Source of the DNA: Pseudoips prasinana
Lineage: Eukaryota; Arthropoda; Insecta; Lepidoptera; Nolidae
Assembly (NCBI GenBank): GCA_951640165.1
Contig: OX621257.1
Coordinates: 15,883,201-15,947,200, forward strand
Length of the DNA stretch: 64,000 bases
Reading direction: 5' to 3'
The position numbers were made by a program, and so were the translations under genes. The notes under the pieces are model-generated. The model did not search any database. It was not told the origin of the DNA and saw only the letters and a list, made by a program, of their open reading frames with translations. Below, in pieces: positions 42,123-51,600 of the stretch. Every line of letters starts with the position of its first letter. Positions within the stretch are counted from its first letter, which is position 1.

Positions 42123-44246
42123 CTAAAGAAGCTTTTTATGATTGTAACATTCAAACCCATGTGGTAATGTGTCAAAACTTTTAAAAATCTGCCTCAAATC
42201 TGCTCTCCGGCATATTTCTTTTGTTGAATTATACAAAAAGTCGCCATTTACATCAATTCGACTTGCGTGTTCCCGCCATTTTCCAAATATGCAGTTACTC
42301 TTTGCCAGTTCAATATTCACTAATGGGACCAGCCCAGTACATTTTGGGGTAAATTTTGCACATAAATAAAGAGCCTTCCAAGACAAATATCTAAAATGAT
42401 TTATACAATACACAAAAAGGAAATCTTTGGGTTTATTCTTCATCAACATTTCTATGATTGAATTGGTTAATTTAACTGTAACCTTCTTCTTAAAGAGTGA
42501 GAGGAAATTATTCATTTCTCTATTGTCACATAACACTGCTAGTATTGTACAGAACTTATTGACTGATAAACAATAAGTAGTAAATATATGACTCCATATT
42601 AATTCCTCATTATTATACAGTAAATTAAAAATATGGCTATTAATTTGAATACCTGACTGGCCTACACGGCTTTCAATAAACTTGTATGTATTTGATATTC
42701 CACTTGTAAAAGCTATTTTATAACACATTTGTCCAGAATAGATACTTTTTGCTCTACTAACTTGCAATGTAGTAGTATTATAAGAATATCCTAAGAAAAC
42801 TATTTCCTCGCTAAACTTTATATTTTCATGGGAAAAATTTATCACAGTTTTTTCATAATTTACATTTTTATAATTTGATAAAGCATTTAAAAATGATTGT
42901 GCATCTTCTAATGATTCTGTGATATACAAATAATCATCTACAACTCTGATAAATAATTTGACTTGATTGTCAATTTGTTCCATATGTTGAGTAAAATATA
43001 CATGATCTAAACTGGTGTAATACAACTCGGACAGAGCAGGTGAGTATTTATATCCTTGTACTAATCCTTGTTTCCACTCATATACAGTGGACCCAGCACG
43101 GATGAGTAGAGGTTTCCGAAGTTCCATTATCATATCTTTATACTGCTGAGCAATTTTTTTCTTATTGTTCACACATTTCTCCATTCTCAGAACATGTGTA
43201 TAACTGTCTAATAACATCTTCGATAATTTTTCTCTATCAATGCAACCAAAAGCATTACTAAGATCAGTTTTTATAAAATAAAGTCTGGGTTTCTTGGCCT
43301 TCAGCCAATTGGTATACATAGTATTATATTGGGTTTCTATCTTTGTATGAGGTTTTCCTATCAATGATCGTAGAAACCTTAATCTCTCCTTAACTTTGTA
43401 CTTTTCCAAGGTGTTTTGTGAATTATTCTTGTAACATACTATCGGTCTGCAGTCACTATTGGGTTTCAAAGTTATGTAAAGCTTTGGAATACATTTTTTT
43501 AATGTTTTCAATTTCATTCTTTCAGCTGAACTATGTGTCTTTTTTATGCATCTGCCTAATGAATAATTTGCCATTTTTCTAATCACTCTGGTAAATAACA
43601 TTTTGGAGATATGCTTATCATAAAAGCTCTGCCAATGATTTTTCCAAAAATAATAAAGTTTGTTTTCATCTGCATCCAGTTTACAAGTTGTTACATAAAA
43701 GTTGAGACAAATTATTGATGATAAAACATATTTAGAAATCCATAAAACAATCTTGTATAAAATTTGTTTTTGATTATTATGTGGAAGGATTTCCCATGGG
43801 TGTGCTGAAAAGTCCCACTTTGCAATAAAATTTTCCAAAATAAAATGTTGCCGCTTCATGCTATAAATTATGGTCTGCACAAAATTCTTAAATATCTTAT
43901 TATTAAAATTGTTGCCATAAAATTGTTTTGGAATAATATCACTTAATGCTTTCCAGCTGTTAATAAAAACAAATTCTTTATTTACTGGGTTCAGATGTGA
44001 GACATTATCCATAGGAAAATACTTTTTGAAGTCGTGCTTGCAATGTTTTCTCAAATTCTCTTTGATAATTGATAAAATCTGTAATAAATCTTCAGGAAAT
44101 TCACTCACCAACAAGTCTTCAAGTATCATATTGTAGAAACTTTTTGAATTTTCACTTTTCAGTACGTGTCTTTTGATTATGTTTTCAAAAGATCTCACAT
44201 GTTGTTTATTAACAAAATACTGTGACAGACACACGGCGTTATCCAT
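42123..44246 (-). CDS. TERT: Telomerase reverse transcriptase, intronless, no TEN domain
   Basis: 707 aa in one exon. The N-terminal about 290 residues form an RNA-binding domain, with a T-motif-like segment at about 180-207 ('NFYVTTCKL' then 'LYYFWKNHWQSFYDKH'). RT motifs: 1/2 with 'CRPIV' (266-270); A 'FIKTDLSNAFGCID' with catalytic Asp328; B' 'GLVQGYKYSPALSELYY' (394-410); C 'RVVDDYLYI' with Asp437/Asp438; E 'VFLGYSYN' (about 483). The thumb runs to the end. The three aspartates are intact, so activity is plausible. The N-terminal TEN (GQ) domain of most TERTs is absent, as described for silkworm and Tribolium. It copies the telomeric repeat from the telomerase RNA in the nucleus. Start: first ATG of the frame, 473 bp head-to-head from GLYCTK. 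Confidence 0.95.
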   Translation of the reverse strand: MDNAVCLSQYFVNKQHVRSFENIIKRHVLKSENSKSFYNMILEDLLVSEFPEDLLQILSIIKENLRKHCKHDFKKYFPMDNVSHLNPVNKEFVFINSWKALSDIIPKQFYGNNFNNKIFKNFVQTIIYSMKRQHFILENFIAKWDFSAHPWEILPHNNQKQILYKIVLWISKYVLSSIICLNFYVTTCKLDADENKLYYFWKNHWQSFYDKHISKMLFTRVIRKMANYSLGRCIKKTHSSAERMKLKTLKKCIPKLYITLKPNSDCRPIVCYKNNSQNTLEKYKVKERLRFLRSLIGKPHTKIETQYNTMYTNWLKAKKPRLYFIKTDLSNAFGCIDREKLSKMLLDSYTHVLRMEKCVNNKKKIAQQYKDMIMELRKPLLIRAGSTVYEWKQGLVQGYKYSPALSELYYTSLDHVYFTQHMEQIDNQVKLFIRVVDDYLYITESLEDAQSFLNALSNYKNVNYEKTVINFSHENIKFSEEIVFLGYSYNTTTLQVSRAKSIYSGQMCYKIAFTSGISNTYKFIESRVGQSGIQINSHIFNLLYNNEELIWSHIFTTYCLSVNKFCTILAVLCDNREMNNFLSLFKKKVTVKLTNSIIEMLMKNKPKDFLFVYCINHFRYLSWKALYLCAKFTPKCTGLVPLVNIELAKSNCIFGKWREHASRIDVNGDFLYNSTKEICRRADLRQIFKSFDTLPHGFECYNHKKLL

Positions 44247-44719
44247 TTAAAATAAAAATCAAACCAACCAAAGCATTCTATACAAATGATAAAGTTTGTT
44301 TGAATTTGTACCGCGACGCGACATGTTTCTACTTGTTATGAAACGTTCCGTTATCGTAACTCATTAACAAAATTTTATTACCAAATACTTACCTATATCT
44401 TGCTACCTACAATTTTTATATTTAAGTTTACTAATTTATTATATGCCAAAAATGTGTATTTTTAGTAAGCTTAATATAAAGTAAATTAAAATAGAGACGT
44501 TGCACCGAAATATGTATGAGCAGAATTGAACGTAATATTTTCTTATCACTAATCAACTATCATAGTGATAAGTGTGTGACGTGTGTGTGATAACATTTGA
44601 CAAGTAAAGTTTAAGGGTCGTAGGTAGCGATACTCTTAGACGAGTCTTAGAGTAGTTACAACAAAGTCTTTATAAAAAGAAAATCGATAGAGTATTTTAT
44701 TAAATATCACCCCTCAAAA
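44247..44719. promoter_or_regulatory. Shared TERT/GLYCTK upstream region
   Basis: 473 bp between two divergent start codons, so both promoters must lie here or overlap the 5' coding ends. AT-rich with a few CG-containing words ('taccgcgacgcgacatg' at 44309); no obvious TATA pair. Confidence 0.5.
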
Positions 44720-46156
44720 ATGGCTAAGTCAGTAGTTTCTGATTTACTTAATATCTTCAAACACAGTGTAACTGCAGTGCTTCCTGAAAATCTCATCAGA
44801 AGATCAATCAAATACAATCTTGCTAAACAAGAACTTACAGTTGTTGGGGACAATTATAATTTGCAGATCAAGAATTTGTATATGATTGGTACAGGTAAAG
44901 CTGTTCAAAATATGGCTAAGGAAATAGAAGTTCTTTTGGAATCTAAAATTAGACATGGAGTCATTAGCATTCCTATGGGTAGTTCAAATGTTAGCTCTGT
45001 GAATAAAAATATATTTTATAATGAAGGGGCCGAGAATAACTTGCCAGACACCAATGCAGAAGCTACAGCAAAAAAAATTGAAGAACTTATTACGAAACTT
45101 GATAGTAATGATCTACTTTTAGTGTTAATATCTGGTGGTGGTTCAGCACTGTTACCTTTACCTAAATCACCAATTACTTTAGAAGAGAAAACAGCTTTAA
45201 TAAAGAAATTAGCGAATTCTGGTGCAGACATTCAAGAACTTAATACTGTTAGGAAAAGGCTATCTGAGTTGAAAGGAGGTCTACTCGCAATCAAGGCACA
45301 ACCTGCTCAGGTAGTTTCCCTAATACTATCTGATATTGTAGAAGATCCTTTAGATCTAATTGCCAGTGGCCCCACAACAGAAAATAAAGATGAACCTACT
45401 AAAGCCACTAACATTATTAAAAAATATAATTTATTTGATGAACTTCCCGGATCTATAAAAACCATTCTATCAACACATGATAATTACTTTCAGTTCCCTG
45501 AAGAGAATGTCAAGAATTATATAATAGGATCTAATAAAAAAAGCATAGCAGCAGCTATTGTTGAAGCACAAAATCTGGGCTATTTACCTTTAGGTCTTTC
45601 AAACGCTGTGACTGGCAATATAAAGAATGTTGCCATTAATTATGGGAAGCTAACTACATTGTTTTGTTCTTACTTAAAACAAGAATGTAATATAGAACAA
45701 TTGAAGGTCCAGATAAACTCCTGTAATATTCCAGGTTTAAACTCTCAAGATTTAGATCAATTTAGGATGGAATCTCAAAAACTATGTTTAATATTTGGAG
45801 GTGAAATCACAGTTGAAGTTAAAGGGTCAGGGAAAGGTGGAAGAAATCAACAATTGGCTCTGGAATATTCTAACTATATACATAACTTTAGGGATGCCCT
45901 ACAAGATTTTGATATCTACTTTTTAAGTGCTGGCACAGATGGCATTGATGGCCCAACTGATGCAGCTGGTGCCATAGGGTATCTTAATTTAGTGTCTGAT
46001 GCTACCAAAGCCAATATAGATGTACAGAAATACTTGGATGAAAATGACTCCTACAATTTTTACAAACAGTTCAGAAATGGAGGTTTTCATGTCATTACTG
46101 GGCATACTAACACTAATGTGATGGATAAACATATTATTATAATTACGAGAAAATAA
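44720..46156 (+). CDS. GLYCTK: Glycerate kinase (MOFRL family)
   Basis: 478 aa, one exon. Transfers phosphate from ATP to D-glycerate (2-phosphoglycerate in animals), in serine and fructose breakdown. Landmarks: 'IGTGKAVQNMAKEIE' (about 56-70), the nucleotide-binding 'LVLISGGGSALLPLP' (134-148), 'LSDIVEDPLDLIASGPT' (203-219), then the MOFRL domain with 'FGGEITVEVKGSGKGGRNQQ' (359-378) and 'SAGTDGIDGPTDAAGA' (403-418), and the C-terminal 'TGHTNTNVMD'. Length is close to the family norm. No mitochondrial presequence is obvious. AATAAA overlaps the stop codon (46152-46157). A neighbour on each side is transcribed in the opposite direction. Confidence 0.95.
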   Translation: MAKSVVSDLLNIFKHSVTAVLPENLIRRSIKYNLAKQELTVVGDNYNLQIKNLYMIGTGKAVQNMAKEIEVLLESKIRHGVISIPMGSSNVSSVNKNIFYNEGAENNLPDTNAEATAKKIEELITKLDSNDLLLVLISGGGSALLPLPKSPITLEEKTALIKKLANSGADIQELNTVRKRLSELKGGLLAIKAQPAQVVSLILSDIVEDPLDLIASGPTTENKDEPTKATNIIKKYNLFDELPGSIKTILSTHDNYFQFPEENVKNYIIGSNKKSIAAAIVEAQNLGYLPLGLSNAVTGNIKNVAINYGKLTTLFCSYLKQECNIEQLKVQINSCNIPGLNSQDLDQFRMESQKLCLIFGGEITVEVKGSGKGGRNQQLALEYSNYIHNFRDALQDFDIYFLSAGTDGIDGPTDAAGAIGYLNLVSDATKANIDVQKYLDENDSYNFYKQFRNGGFHVITGHTNTNVMDKHIIIITRK

Positions 46157-46187
46157 AAACAAACTTTTATTTAAAGTATTTTTTATT
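46152..46187. terminator. Overlapping convergent polyadenylation signals
   Basis: AATAAA on plus at 46152-46157 (overlapping the GLYCTK stop) and TTTATT, the reverse signal, at 46166-46171 and 46182-46187 (overlapping the stop of the minus-strand gene). The stop codons are only 26 bases apart. Confidence 0.7.
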
Positions 46188-47432
46188 GTGTGGATGATGG
46201 TTTCAAAAATAAATTAAGTTTGTTCTGTTTATTTTTCTGTTCTTTGAGTTTGGCAGAAGCTAAGACAGCTTGTTGGCACAGTCCAGCAAACTTATCTTTT
46301 TTCCTTTTATTATTGTTTATCACTTTAGGTTTTTCTTTTGTTTCTAACTGGTTATTCTTATTTTGCATTGAAAAGATATCAAGTGCACTAGCATATACAT
46401 TAATTTCTTTCCTCTTAACTCCAGGCTTTTTTGTGCTTTGTTTCTGTAAAATCTTAGGTGCTTCTTTTATATCTTGCTCTTTTTCTTTAGTTGGTTCACC
46501 TGTTGATAGTAGAGCTTTTTGTTTTTGTGGCTTGGGAATAGGTGTAATATAACTGTGTCTACAAAATGTACAGATTTTTTCCTGAAAACCAATATTAAAA
46601 TTAATCGTAAACATTGGGATGGGATATAATTATGTAACATGCTAACTTTACAAAACAATGTTTAAACTTACTAATTCATTGCTAGTAAGTAGATTTTTTC
46701 TTAGTTTGACATGTTCTTTCATACTTTCAGTCACTCTTTTGGATTTCAGTCGTTTCCTTTGCCTTTTACTTAATTTTACAGTCCGCACCTAAAACATTGG
46801 ATGTTCATTTTTGACTTCAGTTAGACTAGTTATTTAGTTTCAATATACTTAATTAATAGAACGCAGAACTTTTATCTTTTAATAATCTTTAACAATTAAT
46901 GTATGAAATATAAGAGGTGAAGATAATAGTCAAAATAACAGTATTTAATATACTATATGTATATCTTTTGGTTAGATTCTCGTTTTATAAGGATAAGGCG
47001 TTTACAAAACATTTATATTTGTATTTAATAGAATACCTATATACTTCTCTAAATTGGTTGACATAAAGAGTTTCGAATTAGCAACAGACAATGGAAAAAA
47101 AAGTAATAATATTATTCAAAGTCGAAAAACCTACGTTAGTTATAGTGTTCTTCTTCCAATCACTGCAGCAAGTAGGACATCTTATCTTTGTAGAAAAATA
47201 TTTGTCTGGAAGCCCATATCCTTTAGTTATTTCCTTACAGCGCATTCTATAAAATAATTATTTTATTAAGAAGCTTATATTAGTATCATAAAGTAATTAT
47301 AACAATAAAACTTAAAGATTGAAAATCTTACAAGTAGTAACTTTTAAGTTTGTTGTTAACTTCATTGTTGTCTGTGCGTGATATTATTGCAGCTGCTAAT
47401 TTAGATAAGAACCCAACTTTTGCTTCAGTCAT
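46183..47432 (-). CDS. Basic zinc-ribbon protein resembling C18orf21/RMP24
   Basis: Four exons, 47432-47332, 47246-47135, 46788-46672 and 46581-46183, join in frame (GT-AG each) to 242 aa. An N-terminal helix (about 1-45) is followed by Cys-Pro-Thr-Cys (about 57-60), a Lys/Arg-rich middle ('VKLSKRQRKRLKSKRV'), and a second Cys-Thr-Phe-Cys (about 113-116) that together could form one zinc ribbon. The C-terminal half is disordered and Lys-rich. The spacing and the 'C..C ... VR.vKLsk..kk.l ... C..C' layout resemble human C18orf21, reported as RNase MRP subunit RMP24. Similarity is judged by eye from layout, so function is tentative. The exon structure is well supported. Confidence 0.65.
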
Positions 47433-48642
47433 TGTAAAATTAAATAAAAGTAATTCAATTATCAGTTTTTTGATTATCTCTCTTATCTCATAGATAATTG
47501 CAGTGTTCAGCAGTATTTCGTAAATAAAATGAGGTTATATTGATAATATTTATAATCGCACACACATGACGTTGACAGGTGCTATTGATCAGGGAGTATG
47601 TAACAATCTCATACGTTGCTACTGACACACCAATTTAAATATTTTCTACACTTCGACTATGGCTATAAAACACAACATAAAATGTATGATTCCAAAATTC
47701 ACTACTACCTAGAATTAAGATTGATCAAAATAACACGAGACCAGAGCAGGTTTAACAAAAATGATTAAATTCTAAGATAACTGCATCGTATGTGTCGATG
47801 CGACGCAATGAATTTCTATAGTTGTTTCACTGGCACAATCTTCCTCGCGTGTATATAGCGTTGTTCGTGGCACACCGTACCTGGCAGCGCGGCAAAGATT
47901 TTGTGTAATATATATAATACGGTTGTCTTGGAATTTAACAATTCGCTTAATGTTAGTTAATCTTATCTTACTAACATATTGTGTGTGTTGGTTTGGATTA
48001 AACCCTTATCTTAAAGCATACCGCTCTCTACGGCTTACAGCTTTCTGTAAAGATGATAAAATCCGGAAAGCTGTCACAATTCGAATGAAAGTAAGCATAC
48101 GAAGTAATATCACAGTCAAATTTATTGGATATGGTTAAGAGAAGATTTACGATATGTTTTTGAGATCATAAAATATACCTACATATTAGCAAAATAGACA
48201 TAAGTTTTGAGCTGCTCAAGGCAACACCAAACCACGTAAACGTAATCTGTTACATACTCTCTGTAGGTACCTAACACTATAATCTCCCGCCAAAATGCCG
48301 AACCGAAATGCGTTATGTCAAAGTTACTTCAACCATGCGTTGTTTGTAAAACTCGCGGAATTTTGTAAAAATAGAGTACAACAACAATTGTAATTTTGTA
48401 ATGTTCGAAACGTACAACCGTTAATACGTTTTGCATAATTGTTCAATATATACGCAGTATATCTTCAATGTTCATTGCTATACCGCTTCGTTGAGCGAAA
48501 CCTGACTCTTATCTTTTAGAGTAGAAACCGGCGATTTACTTTTTTACTAATGTGATTGAATTTAGTGTAACCAAGTAAAACAGGTTTATTTTAGTGTAAG
48601 TTATCGTGTCTAATATTTGTGATAAAAGAAATCTAGTTTACA
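47433..48642. promoter_or_regulatory. Divergent intergenic region upstream of MCM6
   Basis: 1.2 kb between the start codons of the zinc-ribbon gene and MCM6. Its last about 400 bp ('ccgccaaaatgccgaaccga' at 48287) may hold the MCM6 promoter; 'cccgccaaaa' resembles an E2F-type site (TTTSSCGC class, inverse 'ttttggcggg'), which fits an S-phase gene. No other gene seen. Confidence 0.4.
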
Positions 48643-51600
48643 ATGGATGTAGCCGACACCTTCGCTACACAAAGCCATGTAAAAGATGAAGTTGGAGTTA
48701 GATGCCAAAAGCTGTTTCAAGACTTTTTAGAAGAGTAAGTAACCGTTTTACCTACATATAGGTAACTTATTTGCAAGATATATGTTGAACCGTTTTTTTT
48801 ATGATGCTGCATATCATTCATAATAGCTTATGTTGAAACAAATAAACAGTAATACTACCGCTTACTCTTAATTGAATTGATGTCTAGTTATCAACAAGTT
48901 CATTCTCATAATTGTGATACGTCGATCGCTAGGTCCACTATATACACATATATTGGTCAGTGGGTATTCTTAGGGGCGGGTTGTTGGAGTTGGAGTATAC
49001 GCTTAGGGGCACTATGAGCCGCGAAGAAAACATAAAAAAAAATTTTTTTGGTAATTTTTTTTTTGGGACTTCGAATTTTTTTTTTTGTTTTTTTTTTTTT
49101 TTTTAGTTTTCCCAATTTTATTGCAGCATCGGATTAACCTTAACCCTAGCAATCATTTAGGTCCTTAGACGCATGGTCCTACGACGCACCGTTTGCGAGT
49201 TAGGGGCTTTTGAATTTTTTTCTTTTTTTACAAAATACTCTATATTTACAAAGGGGTAGCTCGGAGGAAAATCTTTTCGGGAAAGAAATTGTTGTTCTGG
49301 TCGTGAACCACGAGATAACGTCAAAAAACCCCGTGAAAATTAAAGAAAAAAAAATCATCGAAATTTTTTTAAGTCATTTGCCCCTGAGGCTACTCAAGCT
49401 GGAAGATCGACCAACACTTAGAAAAATTTCGATGATTTTTTTTTTTTTTAATTATCACGGGGTTTTTTGACGTTATCTCGTGGTTTACGACCAGAACAAC
49501 AATTTCTTTCCCGAAAAGATTTTCCTCCGAGCTACCCTTTTGTAAATATAGTGTATTTTGTAAAAAAAGAAAAAAATTCAAAAGCCCCTAACTCGCAAAC
49601 GGTGCATCGTAGGACCATGCGTCTCAGGACCTAAACGGTTTCTGTGGACAAGGTTAGAACGCTGACGCAACAAAAATGGCCAAATTCTATAAAAAAAAAA
49701 ATCTCCGGAAATTTGTCTAAGTCATTTGCCCCTGAGGCTACTCAAGCTGGAAGATCGACTGATTTTTTTTTTTTTAATTATCACGGGGTTTTTTGACGTT
49801 ATCTCGTGGTTTACGACCAGAACAACAATTTCTTTCCCGAAAAGATTTTCCTCCGAGCTACCCTTTTGTAAATATAGTGTATTTTGTAAAAAAAGAAAAA
49901 AATTCAAAAGCCCCTAACTCGCAAACGGTGCATCGTAGGACCATGCGTCTCAGGACCTAAACGGTTTCTGTGGACAAGGTTAGAACGCTGACGCAACAAA
50001 AATGGCCGAATTCAATAAAAAAAAAAATCTCCGGAAATTTGTCTAAGTCATTTGCCCCTGAGGCTACTCAAGCTGGAAGATCGACCAACACTTAGAAAAA
50101 TTTCGATGATTTTTTTTTTTTTAATTATCACGGGGTTTTTTGACGTTATCTCGTGGTTTACGACCAGAACAACAATTTCTTTCCCGAAAAGATTTTCCTC
50201 CGAGCTACCCTTTTGTAAATATAGAGTATTTTGTAAAAAAAGAAAAAAATTCAAAAGCCCCTAACTCGCAAACGGTGCGTCGTAGGACCATACGTCTCAG
50301 GACCTATATTATTGCTAGGGTCAATGTCAATCTGATGCTGCAAAAAAATTGGGCAAAAAAAAAAAAAAAAAAAAAATCGAAAATTTTCAAATTTTTCTAA
50401 GTCCTCGCTCCATAGCGCCCCTAAGGCTACACTCCAACCCATATATTGTGTAAAACTACCAATTATAATTATTCTGAATAATTAACAATTGCTGACGGGC
50501 CTGTTGGCGTGGTTGGTAGACACGCTGCCTTTCACGCTAGAGTTTGATTCCCACCTGGGACAAATATTTGTGTGCATGAACATGTCTGTTTGTCCTGACT
50601 CTGGGTGTAAATTATCTATATAAGTATGTATTTACAAAAGAAAAGTAGTATATGTAGTATATCAGTTATCTGGATTCCATAGTACAAGCTCTGCTTAAGT
50701 TGGGATCAGATGACCGTGTGTGAATAATGTCCCAGGATATTATTATTATTGCTTTCTTTTAAGCGACTTTGGACAATGTTCCTATTTGTACCTTATTTAC
50801 TAACTTATTTAGGATTATAATATTAGTATTAGATTTATTTAACTTCATATAGGCAATACACTGCTGTATGAGGTTTTAGTGATGCTTGTCAGTATAGATG
50901 GGTGGCCCTCAAGGTGGTTTAAATTCTGAGCATAGCTGTGCTTTAGAAGCTATATGCTATCAGTCCTGGTTGTATTTATTAGGCAACAGTTGTTAAGCCA
51001 CATCAGAGACATATAGGGTGGCTTAACGCTGGGGTGCCAAACTTATAATGTAAAATAAAAGAAACTGCTGTACTGCATTGACTTGTTGAAGATAATGTGA
51101 TATAAATTTATTTTATAGGTTTAAAGAAGATAATGAGATTAAATATGAGAAGAATGCAAAAGAGCTCTTAAAACCTGAGCTATGTACACTTGAAGTCAGT
51201 TTTGATGACATTGAAAAGTACAATCAAAACCTTGCAACAACTATTATTGAAGAATATTACCGTATTTACCCATTTTTGAACCAAGCTATCTTAAATTATG
51301 TGTTAAGTCTTGCGGATAGCCATACGAAGAAGGATTTGCAGGATAAAGAGTGTTATGTTTCATTTGTGGATGTGCCAACAAGACATAAAGTGAGAGAATT
51401 AACAACGGCTAAGATTGGTACTTTGATAAGAATCTCAGGACAGATAGTAAGGACTCATCCTGTGCATCCCGAGCTGGTCTTGGGCACATTTGTATGTTTG
51501 GACTGCCAGACTGTTATCAAAAATGTTGAACAACAATTTAAGGTATGTACTTATTCCACTTTCTTCTGAATAGTCAGTCAGGTGAGGATAATGGATTTCA

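Noticed and set aside
49210..50254. Repeated small frames starting [14 protein letters not shown]
   Set aside because: They are copies of the same tandem/inverted unit of a non-coding foldback element, so the recurring peptide is not evidence of a gene.
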